From Plantactinospora sp. BC1 (GTDB taxonomy: Bacteria > Actinomycetota > Actinomycetes > Mycobacteriales > Micromonosporaceae), in the NCBI RefSeq assembly GCF_003030345.1, contig NZ_CP028158.1:7006001-7070000 (forward strand): a DNA stretch of 64,000 nucleotides. Reading direction: 5' to 3'. The notes beneath the pieces are model-generated. The model worked only from the letters and a program-made list of their open reading frames with translations. It had not been told where the DNA came from and made no database searches. The first letter of the stretch is position 1, and each line of letters starts with the position of its first letter. Made by a program: the position numbers and the translations under genes. Of this stretch, positions 34,383-41,516 are shown piece after piece.

Positions 34383-35156
34383 TCAGTCGACCGCGTCGGT
34401 CCGGCCGGCCCGCTCCTCCAGCCGTTCGAGCCGGGCGACGATCGGCTGGAGTTCCCGGCGTACCGCGGCGGCCAGCAGCGCGGCGACCTCGGGGGACGGC
34501 GCGGCGCTGCCGGACGGCGGCTCCGCCGGGGTCTGGGCCCGCAGGTGGACGTAGCCGGCCAGCGCCGCCGCCACGGCCCGGCGGGTCAGTCGCAGCTCGG
34601 CGCCGAGTGACCGCAGCAGTTGCCCGCCGACCCCGTCGGGCTCGGCGACCAGCCCCAGGAGCAGGTGTTCGCAGCCGACGTAGTTGTGGCCGAACGCGGT
34701 CGCCTCGGTGACGGCCAGCTGTAGGGCGTTCGCCGCCGGGCCGCTGAAGTGCAGGCTGTCGTCGGGGTCGCCGCCCGGCTCGGCGGCGGGTTGGCCGGCG
34801 AGGTCCTGGAGCACCCGATCGGGCTCGATCTCCTCGACCCGCAGGACGTGCAGGGCCAGGTTGGTGCCCTCGGCCAGCATCCCGGCGAGCAGGTGGGCGG
34901 TGCCGACCGCCGCCGAACCCTCCTCCCGGGACCGGTCGACCGCGAGCAGCACCGTGGCGCGGGCCCGGGGGGTGAAGTTCGGCAGCCGGGTGGCCAGGTC
35001 GGCGTCGTCGAGGTCGCCGAGGGCGGTCTCCCGGATCGCGGTCACCCGGCGTACGGCCTGTTCGAGTGCGCGCTGGCAGACCGCCGAGACCGGAATCCCG
35101 GCGACCCGTACCGCCTCGGCCAGCTCGTCGGGCAGATAGACGTTGATCTTCGGCAT
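34383..35156 (-). CDS. Ribbon-helix-helix domain fused to two Clp-N repeats (unknown regulator/adaptor)
   Basis: A 257-residue fusion. Residues 1-36, PKINVYLPDELAEAVRVAG and VSAVCQRALEQAV, form a strand-helix-helix unit like CopG/CcdA-type DNA-binding antitoxins. Residues about 60-118 and 138-193 are two Clp_N (ClpR) repeats: RATVLLAVDRSREEG with GTAHLLAGML, and NALQLAVTEATAFGHNYVGCEHLLLGL. Clp-N repeats normally form the N-domain of ClpA/ClpC chaperones, where they bind adaptors and substrates. There is no ATPase domain here. A C-terminal helix (about 221-250) looks coiled-coil-like. A palindrome overlaps its -10 box, and AGGAGGAG precedes the ATG. It may link DNA binding to the Clp system or titrate its adaptors; unproven. 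Confidence 0.85.
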   Translation of the reverse strand: MPKINVYLPDELAEAVRVAGIPVSAVCQRALEQAVRRVTAIRETALGDLDDADLATRLPNFTPRARATVLLAVDRSREEGSAAVGTAHLLAGMLAEGTNLALHVLRVEEIEPDRVLQDLAGQPAAEPGGDPDDSLHFSGPAANALQLAVTEATAFGHNYVGCEHLLLGLVAEPDGVGGQLLRSLGAELRLTRRAVAAALAGYVHLRAQTPAEPPSGSAAPSPEVAALLAAAVRRELQPIVARLERLEERAGRTDAVD

Positions 35157-35191
35157 CCCGGACTCCTCCTGTCGGTACCGCGACTGCCCCC

Positions 35192-35213
35192 ACTATAACC
35201 CCGCTGGGGTTAT
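35192..35213 (-). promoter_or_regulatory. Palindromic operator overlapping the -10 box of the RHH-Clp gene
   Basis: ATAACCCC-GCT-GGGGTTAT (35195-35213) is a perfect 8-3-8 inverted repeat. On the minus strand it overlaps TATAGT (35197 down to 35192), a near-consensus -10 hexamer for the RHH-Clp gene 36 bases downstream. A bound RHH dimer here would block the promoter, so autorepression is likely. Its right end touches the stop codon of the upstream HTH gene. Confidence 0.75.
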
Positions 35214-35647
35214 CAGCTACCCCCATCCGTGGTCCGCAGGTCCGCCTCGTCGTCGGCGACCGGCCCGCCCAGCTCACCGGTGCCGTACGGGTCCAGGGTC
35301 TCCAGCACCCGCCGACCCCAGCGCTCGTGTGCCGCCTGCCGGCTGACCCCGGCCGCCCGGGCGATCAGTTCCCAGGTGACCCCCCAGCGGCGCAGCCCGA
35401 CGACGCTGCCGAACGGGTCGACGCCGGACGCCAGCACGATCCGGAAGTGCACCAACTGGGACGCGATCTCGCGCTGCCGCCCGGCCGCCCCCTCCTGCTC
35501 GGCCGCCCACTCCGGGCTGCCGGGGGCCGGCCGGCCGCCGATCAGCAGGTCGGCCTGTCGGCTCGCCTCGTTGACGGCGGCGTCGGCGGCCGCCACGGCG
35601 GCGGAGGTGACGTCCACGGTGAGCGCGGTTTCCAAGAATCGATCCAT
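35213..35647 (-). CDS. HTH regulator with sigma-region-4-like helix (SRQAAHER type)
   Basis: A 144-residue protein. Residues 1-75 form a helical domain (MDRFLETALTVDVTSAAV, then AGRQREIASQLVHFR), and the HTH at about 88-112 reads WGVTWELIARAAGVSRQAAHERW, with the recognition helix SRQAAHERW. No sigma region 2 is present, so it is a one-component regulator. TAGCTT lies six bases before the ATG (leaderless) and sits inside the first of two tandem GTCAAG-N5-CTTGAC palindromes, a classic autoregulatory layout. A second member of this type at 40994-41470 has related palindromes at its own promoter. The RHH-Clp gene follows 56 bases downstream. Confidence 0.82.
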   Translation of the reverse strand: MDRFLETALTVDVTSAAVAAADAAVNEASRQADLLIGGRPAPGSPEWAAEQEGAAGRQREIASQLVHFRIVLASGVDPFGSVVGLRRWGVTWELIARAAGVSRQAAHERWGRRVLETLDPYGTGELGGPVADDEADLRTTDGGS

Positions 35648-35648
35648 G

Positions 35649-35696
35649 CTGTCAAGCTAGCCTTGACAGAAATCGCTGTCAAGGTGGGCTTGACGG
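35649..35696. promoter_or_regulatory. Two tandem palindromic operators at the HTH gene promoter
   Basis: Operator 1, GTCAAG-CTAGC-CTTGAC, is at 35651-35667; operator 2, GTCAAG-GTGGG-CTTGAC, at 35678-35694; the centres are 27 bp apart. Both are perfect in their 6-bp arms, and in operator 1 the match extends to 8 bp. Operator 1 contains the -10 hexamer TAGCTT (minus strand, 35659 to 35654). Confidence 0.85.
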
Positions 35697-35730
35697 AAAA
35701 TAACGGCCTGCGATCCGTCGGGGGCCGGGT

Positions 35731-36050
35731 TACGCTCGACTGATCGCCACGGCCGCGCCGCCAGACGGACGGCGTCGCCTCGGCGGTGGGGTGGCCGGAA
35801 CAGCCGGCCACGGATCGGACGGAGTGGACGATGGCGGCGGCAGGGCGGCGAGCTAGCCACGCCGAGCTGGGGAACGAGGACAGCGTCCTCGCCTGACCCC
35901 CTCGGCCCGGCTCGGCGTACCGCCCCTTCGGCCCCGGCCAGCCACGTTCCGCGCGAACGCCTCCGGACGGACACCGCGAGGACCCCGTACGGCTTCCGCC
36001 GTGCCGGGCTCCGGTACGCGTTCGCCACCCCACCCGACAGGGCCTCTCCG
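35731..36050 (+). promoter_or_regulatory. Promoter and structured leader of the alanyl-tRNA synthetase gene
   Basis: TACGCT (35731-35736) is a plausible -10 box; no clear -35 is seen. The following leader of about 310 bases holds a perfect hairpin GTGGCCGG-AACAG-CCGGCCAC (35791-35811), a short ORF with its own ribosome-binding site (35831-35896), and a GAGGAC-AGC-GTCCTC hairpin inside that ORF (35876-35890), then GC-rich sequence up to the alaS ATG. No T-box core (GGTGGNACCGCG) is found. Confidence 0.45.
35831..35896 (+). CDS. Putative Ala-rich leader peptide upstream of alaS (21 aa)
   Basis: The frame starts MAAAGRRASHAEL and ends with Ala before TGA; six of 21 residues are Ala, including three in a row (GCG GCG GCA) straight after the start. 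GGAG lies six bases upstream of the ATG. A hairpin (35876-35890) falls near its 3' end, where a ribosome stalled at the early Ala codons would leave it free to fold. This layout fits attenuation of a tRNA-synthetase gene by uncharged tRNA-Ala, but a chance ORF in Ala-rich DNA is a real alternative. Confidence 0.4.
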   Translation: MAAAGRRASHAELGNEDSVLA

Positions 36051-38723
36051 ATGCGATCCTCAGACATCCGCCGCAGCTTCCTCGACTACTTCACCGAGCG
36101 CGGCCACACTCCCGTCCCGTCGAGTCCACTGATCCCGGACGATCCGGCGCTGCTGCTCACCATCGCCGGGATGAACCAGTTCAAGACGCACTTCCTCGGC
36201 GAGTCCACGCCACCCGCACCGCGACTGACCAGCGTGCAGAAGTGCGTACGCACCAACGACATCGACAACGTCGGCCGGACCAGCCGGCACGCCACCTTCT
36301 TCGAAATGCTCGGCAACTTCTCCTTCGGCGACTACTTCAAGGCCGAGGCGATCGGGTACGCCTGGGAGCTGCTGACCCGGCACTACCAGCTCGACCCGGA
36401 CCGGTTGTGGATCACCGTCTTCACCGACGACGACGAGGCGGTCGACCTCTGGCGCCGGGTCGGCGTGCCGGAGCGGCGGATCCAGCGCCTCGGCATGGCC
36501 GACAACTACTGGTCGATGGGCACACCGGGACCGTCCGGCCCCTCCTCGGAACTCTGCTACGACCGGGGTCCGGCGTTCGGGCCCGAGGGCGGCCCGGCGG
36601 TGAACGACGAGCGGTACGTCGAACTCTGGAACCTGGTCTTCATGCAGCACCGGCGCGGCGCGGGCGGCGTCAAGCGGGACTTCCCGATCCTCGGCGACCT
36701 GCCGAGCCGCAACATCGACACCGGGCTGGGCCTGGACCGGCTCGCCACGATCCTCCAGGACGTCGAGACGGTCTGCGAGACCGACCTGCTCGCCCCGACC
36801 CTGCGGGTGGTGGCCGAACTCGCCGGCCGGCCGTACCCCGGCCGGGACGGCAGCCCCGAGTCGGTGTCGTTCCAGGTGGTCACCGAGCACGCCCGGACCG
36901 CCGCGTTCCTGATCGCCGACGGTGTGCTCCCCGGCAACGAGGGACGCGGCTACGTACTGCGCCGGATCATGCGCCGGGCGGTCCGGCACGCCCGGACACT
37001 CGGCATCGAGGAACCGGTGCTGGGCGCGGTCACCGGCAGTGTGATCGCGAACCTCGGCACCGCCTGGCCCGAACTCGTCGCCCAGCGCGAGCTGGTCGAG
37101 GCGGTCACCGCGCACGAGGAGGAGACCTTCACGGGTACCCTCCGGCAGGGTGGCCGGCTGCTCGACGCGGCGATCGGCCGGGCCCGCGAGACGAGCACCG
37201 GCCGGCTCTCCGGCGAGACCGCGTTCGAGCTGCACGACACCTACGGCTTCCCGATCGACCTCACCGTCGAGGCGGCCCGGGCGGCCGGGCTCGACGTCGA
37301 CCGGGACCGCTACGCCACGCTCCTCGACGAGCAGCGCCGACGCGCCCGCGACGGCGGCCGGGACCGCGCCGCGGCGGCGCCGCACCGGATCCGGAGCTAC
37401 CGGGAGCTGCTCACCCGGCACGGTCGGACCGACTTCGTCGGCTACACCGACCGGCAGGTCGAGACCGAGGTACTTGCCGTGCTGCGGGACGGCCGGCCGG
37501 TCGAGTCGGCCGGCGAGGGCGACCGGGTCGAGCTGGTGCTCCGGCGCAGCCCCTTCTATCCGGAGTCCGGCGGGCAGGTCGGCGACGCGGGACGGGTCCG
37601 GACCGCCGACGGCGGGCTGGTCCAGATCACCGACACCCGGTACGGGCTGGACGGCCTGCACGTGCAGTACGGGCGGGTCGCCTCCGGCGAGGTACGCCCC
37701 GGCGAGCCGGTCGCGGCGCAGGTCGACGGCGAGCGGCGGGCGGCCACCGAGCGGTCCCACTCGGCGACGCACGTGCTGCACGCGATGCTGCGCCGGGTGC
37801 TGGGCCCACACGCCCGCCAGCAGGGTTCGCTGGTCGCGCCCGGCCGGCTCCGGTTCGACTTCGCGCACTTCGCACCGGTCGACGAGACCGCGCTCGACAC
37901 CATCGGCACCCTGGTCGACGACTACCTGCTGGCCGACCCGGAGGTGCGGGTCTGGCAGGCGAGCCGGGCCGAGGCGGAGGCGGCCGGCGCCACCGCGTTC
38001 TTCGGCGACCGGTACGGCGAGCAGGTCCGGGTCGTCGACATCGGAGACGCGTCCCGGGAGCTGTGCGGGGGTACCCACGTCGGGCACGGCGCCCAGGCCG
38101 GGCGGGTACGCATCCTCGGCGAGTCCTCCGTCGGCACCGGCGTACGCCGGATCGAGGCGCTGACCGGCCGGGACGCGCTCCGGCACGCCGACACCGAACG
38201 GCGGTTGCTGGCCGAGGTCGGCCGGCTCGTCGGCGCCCGACCCGAGGAGCTGCTCGACACCCTCGGCAAGCGGCTCGACGCGCTCGGCGCGGCCGAGGCG
38301 GCGCTGCGCCGGTACCGGCGGGCCGAACTCGACTCGATCGCCGGGACGCTGGTCGCGGAACGCCGGGCGGTCGGCTCGGGTTGGCTGGTCAGCGCGCGGC
38401 GCGACGACCTGACCCCCACCGAACTCCGGACGGTGGCCAGCGGCGTACTGGCGCGGAGTCCGGCCGGCACCCCGACGGTGGTGGTGTTGGCGACCGCGGA
38501 CGACGAGCGGGCGCAGCTCGTCGCCGGGCTGGACCGGACGCTGCTGGACCGGGGCGGCCGGGCCCGTGACCTGCTCGCGGAGCCGGGTCGGCTGATCGGC
38601 GGGGGTGCCGGCGGGACCGGCAACCTGGCCCACGCGGGCGGCCGGCGGGCGGAGCGGGTCGGCCAGGCGCTGTCCCGGGCCGAGTCGGCGGCGGCCGACC
38701 TGCTCAGCCGGCACCCCGGCTGA
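36051..38723 (+). CDS. alaS: Alanyl-tRNA synthetase, divergent (probably second) copy
   Basis: Charges tRNA-Ala. The 890-residue protein is full length: class II catalytic core with SVQKCVRTNDIDNVGRTSRH, FFEMLGNFSFGDYFK and GLGLDRLA; editing domain with SHSATHVLHAM (H570, H574) and CGGTHVGH (C672, H676), the zinc-dependent mischarge-clearing site; and a shortened DHHA1-type C-terminus rich in Ala/Arg. The core resembles other bacterial AlaRS more than the usual actinobacterial form (which from memory reads AGMVQFVPYFLGQQT where this has AGMNQFKTHFLGEST), and the usual neighbours (aroE, mltG, ruvX) are absent. That suggests an acquired or specialised second copy, possibly for resistance or stress. 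ATG at 36051 without a clear ribosome-binding site. Confidence 0.9.
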   Translation: MRSSDIRRSFLDYFTERGHTPVPSSPLIPDDPALLLTIAGMNQFKTHFLGESTPPAPRLTSVQKCVRTNDIDNVGRTSRHATFFEMLGNFSFGDYFKAEAIGYAWELLTRHYQLDPDRLWITVFTDDDEAVDLWRRVGVPERRIQRLGMADNYWSMGTPGPSGPSSELCYDRGPAFGPEGGPAVNDERYVELWNLVFMQHRRGAGGVKRDFPILGDLPSRNIDTGLGLDRLATILQDVETVCETDLLAPTLRVVAELAGRPYPGRDGSPESVSFQVVTEHARTAAFLIADGVLPGNEGRGYVLRRIMRRAVRHARTLGIEEPVLGAVTGSVIANLGTAWPELVAQRELVEAVTAHEEETFTGTLRQGGRLLDAAIGRARETSTGRLSGETAFELHDTYGFPIDLTVEAARAAGLDVDRDRYATLLDEQRRRARDGGRDRAAAAPHRIRSYRELLTRHGRTDFVGYTDRQVETEVLAVLRDGRPVESAGEGDRVELVLRRSPFYPESGGQVGDAGRVRTADGGLVQITDTRYGLDGLHVQYGRVASGEVRPGEPVAAQVDGERRAATERSHSATHVLHAMLRRVLGPHARQQGSLVAPGRLRFDFAHFAPVDETALDTIGTLVDDYLLADPEVRVWQASRAEAEAAGATAFFGDRYGEQVRVVDIGDASRELCGGTHVGHGAQAGRVRILGESSVGTGVRRIEALTGRDALRHADTERRLLAEVGRLVGARPEELLDTLGKRLDALGAAEAALRRYRRAELDSIAGTLVAERRAVGSGWLVSARRDDLTPTELRTVASGVLARSPAGTPTVVVLATADDERAQLVAGLDRTLLDRGGRARDLLAEPGRLIGGGAGGTGNLAHAGGRRAERVGQALSRAESAAADLLSRHPG

Positions 38724-38891
38724 CCGGACCGCCGACCGGCCGCTGCGGAACGACCACGCTCCGGGGCCCTTCCGCAGCGCCGGGCGTGCCGGAGCGCGCC
38801 GGTCAGGAAGGCGAGGCCGAGCAGGGCGAGCGCGCCGCCGCCCACCAGCAGCGGTGCCGGCCCGACGGGGCGGCCGTCGGCGCCGGCCCGG

Positions 38892-39530
38892 TCAGACCTG
38901 ACCCGGGTAGAAGCCGTGCCGGGCGAGCGGGCCGATCAACTGCGCCTCCTCGTAGGCGAAGTGCGACAGCAGGGTGTCGGTGAGCAGGTCGATCGCCTCG
39001 CTGATCGGGCCGTAGTCGGTGGGGTTGCGGGCCAGGTGTACGAGCGCCGCGTCGACCCCCTCCAGTACCTCGTGGATCGCCAGGTGCTCGTCGTGCAACC
39101 GGTCCAGTACCGCCGCCAGGTCCGGCTGGCTGCGCCGCAGGTGCGGGAAGATGCCCTGGCTCTCCATGGTGTGGTGGGTCGCCACTGCGCGGCACTGCGC
39201 CTGGCAGACCCCGCCCAGGGTCCAGTCGTTGGCCCGGATCGTCATCATGTTGAGCTGGTCGCGGGCGTCGCCGACCTGGGAGGTGCCCTCCCTGACCTGC
39301 TGGAGGATGTCGCGTACCTGCCGAAGTTCCGCCCGGTAGTGGTCGTGCACGTCGACGAGGTGCCGGCCGGCGTACCGGCCCTGGTGCGTGAAGGTGACCT
39401 CGGGCGGCGGTTCCGGCGCGGTCGGCCGGGTCGCCTCGTCCAGCACGCTCTTCGGGCTGAGCCGCTCGGTCGGCGGGGCGGTCGGCAGCACACCGGTCCG
39501 CCGGGTCAACCAGTCGTTCTGGGTGGTCAT
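38892..39530 (-). CDS. Hemerythrin HHE-domain protein
   Basis: A 212-residue protein with a hemerythrin-like four-helix bundle: DVHDHYRAELRQVRDIL, ATHHTMESQGIFPHL, LHDEHLAIHEVLEGVD and LLSHFAYEEAQLIGPLA carry the His and Glu ligands (H, HxxxE, H, HxxxE) for a diiron centre. The region between helices 1 and 2 contains CQAQC, two Cys absent from simple HHE proteins. Likely roles are oxygen, NO or iron sensing or storage; exact role unknown. The N-terminal 40 residues are Pro-rich. It converges with alaS, and the ATG has GAAGG upstream. Confidence 0.88.
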   Translation of the reverse strand: MTTQNDWLTRRTGVLPTAPPTERLSPKSVLDEATRPTAPEPPPEVTFTHQGRYAGRHLVDVHDHYRAELRQVRDILQQVREGTSQVGDARDQLNMMTIRANDWTLGGVCQAQCRAVATHHTMESQGIFPHLRRSQPDLAAVLDRLHDEHLAIHEVLEGVDAALVHLARNPTDYGPISEAIDLLTDTLLSHFAYEEAQLIGPLARHGFYPGQV

Positions 39531-39709
39531 GACCTACCTTCACGATCTTCCGGGAGGTCTCGATTATCCGTCACGCCGGCCAGGGTGATCATCCGCAGGG
39601 TGTTCGCGCGTACGTCGGGACACCCGCCGACCATCTCGTGATCGAGTCGTGGCGCCCCGGCATCGGCTGGCGGCGACGGACCCGGGAGTGGATCCGCGCC
39701 AGGCGGTAC

Positions 39710-40882
39710 TCAGTCCGGTTGCCGGGACAGCACCGCCCGGAGCGCCTCGACCAGGCTGACCGTCCGGGGGTCCGGGCCCAGGGTGACGCGGAGGCCGTTC
39801 GTCACGTACCCGAAGGCGATCCCGCTGGCCGGGTCGGCGTAGCCGAGCGATCCCCCGTGCCCGGGGAAGCCGAAGGCGGTCGGCGACCACCAGGGCTGGT
39901 CCGGCAGGGGCAGGCCGAAGCCGAGCGCCGGTCGGGTCGGCACCATCAGCACCCGGTCGACGCCGCTGGCCTGTTCGGCGGTGGCGGCGGCGAGCGTTGC
40001 GGCGTCGAGGATCCGGATCCCGTCGACCTCGCCGATCAGGCCGGCGTAGAACCGGGCCAGCGACGACGCCGTGCAGATGCCGTTGACGGCGGGTATCTCG
40101 GCCGTCCAGGTGGCGGGGTCGGTGAGGTCGAGTGGCGGATCCGTCACCGTCACCGACCGGACCGTCAGCGAGGCCGGATCGGTGTACGCGGCGAGGATCT
40201 CGCGCATCCGCTCGGTTACCTCCTCGGGAGCCGGCGCCGGGGCCGGCTGCTCGACGAGCCGACTGACCCGGTGCGTCTCGGCGGCGGGCAGGCCGATCCA
40301 GAAGTCCAGCCCGAGCGGCTTGCCGATCTCGTCGGCGAAGTACCGGCCCAGGCTGCGGCCGGAGACCCGACGCACCACCTCGCCGACCAGCCAGCCGTAG
40401 GTCAGCCCGTGGTAGCCGTGCGCCGTGCCCGGCTCCCAGACCGGCGCCTGCGCCGCCAGCGCCTCGACGACCGGGTGCCAGGCCAGCGCCTCGGCCAGCG
40501 GAACCCGACGGTCGAGCACGGGCAGCCCCGCCTGGTGGGAGAGGAGCCAGCGGACCGGGATGCGGCCCTTGCCGGCCGCCGCGAACTCGGGCCAGTACTC
40601 GGCGACCGGGGCGGCGAGGTCGAGCTGCCCGCGTTGGGCCAGCAGGTGCGCGCAGGCCGCCGGCACGCTCTTGGTGGCGGAGTAGACCACCTGGAGGGTC
40701 TCCGCCCGCCAGGCCCGGTCGGTGGTCGGATCGGCGGTGCCGCCCCAGAGCCGGACCACCTCGCGGCCGTACCGATAGACGGTGACCGCCGCGCCCAGCT
40801 CGGACCGGGTCTCGAAGTTCGCCAGGAACGCCTCCCGGACCGGCTCGTAACCGGCTGCCACCGTGCCGCTGACCACGGACAT
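39710..40882 (-). CDS. Beta-lactamase-family serine hydrolase (esterase/EstB-like)
   Basis: A 390-residue class C beta-lactamase-fold enzyme: nucleophile motif YSATKSVPAA (S68, K71), tyrosine motif HGYHGLTYGWL, and HGGSLGYADP near the C-terminus. It has no signal peptide, so it is a cytosolic esterase or D-aminopeptidase-like enzyme rather than a secreted beta-lactamase. The ATG at 40882 is preceded by GAAGGGAAG at seven bases. It is divergent from the HTH gene at 40994, with two GTCAGG-N4-CCTGAC palindromes between the genes, so it is probably controlled by that regulator. Confidence 0.9.
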   Translation of the reverse strand: MSVVSGTVAAGYEPVREAFLANFETRSELGAAVTVYRYGREVVRLWGGTADPTTDRAWRAETLQVVYSATKSVPAACAHLLAQRGQLDLAAPVAEYWPEFAAAGKGRIPVRWLLSHQAGLPVLDRRVPLAEALAWHPVVEALAAQAPVWEPGTAHGYHGLTYGWLVGEVVRRVSGRSLGRYFADEIGKPLGLDFWIGLPAAETHRVSRLVEQPAPAPAPEEVTERMREILAAYTDPASLTVRSVTVTDPPLDLTDPATWTAEIPAVNGICTASSLARFYAGLIGEVDGIRILDAATLAAATAEQASGVDRVLMVPTRPALGFGLPLPDQPWWSPTAFGFPGHGGSLGYADPASGIAFGYVTNGLRVTLGPDPRTVSLVEALRAVLSRQPD

Positions 40883-40937
40883 CACGCGCTTCCCTTCGCC
40901 ATGGGTAGCCGCCCGGCGAACCCGTCCGGGCGACCGC

Positions 40938-40976
40938 GTCAGGGTATCCTGACATGCCACGTCAGGGAATCCTGAC
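40938..40976. promoter_or_regulatory. Two tandem palindromic operators between a serine hydrolase and an HTH regulator
   Basis: GTCAGG-GTAT-CCTGAC at 40938-40953 and GTCAGG-GAAT-CCTGAC at 40961-40976, centres 23 bp apart, arms perfect. The second ends five bases before TATGAT (40982-40987), the -10 box of the leaderless HTH gene, so it covers that promoter's upstream region. Position fits control of both divergent genes. Confidence 0.85.
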
Positions 40977-40993
40977 AGACATATGATTGCGGG

Positions 40994-41470
40994 ATGGCGG
41001 AGGAACTGGCCCCGGGGCACGCGAACCTGATCGGGTTCCGGCTGCCGGACGGGACGCTGAGCACCGCCGCCACCGAACCCGCCGGCACGGTCGGCTTCCG
41101 CGCCCGGTGCTCCTGCGGCTGGACCGGCGCCGGCGACTATCCGCCGGCCGACGAGGGACGCTGGATGGCCGCCTCCGAGTGGAGCGGACACATCAAGCCG
41201 ATCCTCGCCGCCACCCCGCCCGGCTGGCTGCTGAGCCGATCCGACACGCTCCGGGACAACGTCGCCGAACTCGCCACCACCTGGCCGTTGCAGGCGCTGG
41301 GCATCCTCGCCGAGGTCGAACGCTGGCAACGGCCACTGATCGAACGCGCCGTGGTCGCCGCCCGGGAGGCCGGACTCTCCTGGGCCGAGATCGGCAACGC
41401 GCTCGGCATCAGCCGCCAGTCGGCGCACGAGCGGTTCCGCAACGTCGTACCGGCCCGGCGGGCCAGCTGA
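40994..41470 (+). CDS. HTH regulator with sigma-region-4-like helix (SRQSAHER type), second family member
   Basis: A 158-residue protein. The N-terminal half has a CSCGW pair (C39, C41) and scattered His residues (for example H66) that could bind metal, then a helical linker (ALGILAEVERWQRPLIERAV) and the HTH at about 126-148: GLSWAEIGNALGISRQSAHERF. The recognition helix is nearly the same as in the protein at 35213-35647, though the N-terminal domains are unrelated by eye. TATGAT lies six bases before the ATG (leaderless), with two perfect palindromes just upstream, so autoregulation is expected along with control of the divergent serine hydrolase. Confidence 0.82.
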   Translation: MAEELAPGHANLIGFRLPDGTLSTAATEPAGTVGFRARCSCGWTGAGDYPPADEGRWMAASEWSGHIKPILAATPPGWLLSRSDTLRDNVAELATTWPLQALGILAEVERWQRPLIERAVVAAREAGLSWAEIGNALGISRQSAHERFRNVVPARRAS

Positions 41471-41516
41471 CGCCGCGTCCCCGGCGAGACCCGGCACCGG
41501 CCGGTACGGTGGGTCG

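Noticed and set aside
35731-36050. T-box riboswitch upstream of alaS
   Set aside because: No AGGGTGGNACCGCG core or stem-I specifier arrangement could be found; CGGCGTACCGCC is only a weak resemblance.
36060-38714. 884-codon minus-strand ORF opposite alaS
   Set aside because: A GC-driven antisense shadow of a clearly real alaS; its residues are Arg/Pro/Gly/Val-biased with no domain.
38724-38891. Hydrophobic minus-strand peptide with LLVGGGALALLGLAF after the hemerythrin stop
   Set aside because: It looks like a membrane anchor, but there is no start or SD, and the frame runs on as alaS antisense; it could only matter if the hemerythrin gene were frameshifted.
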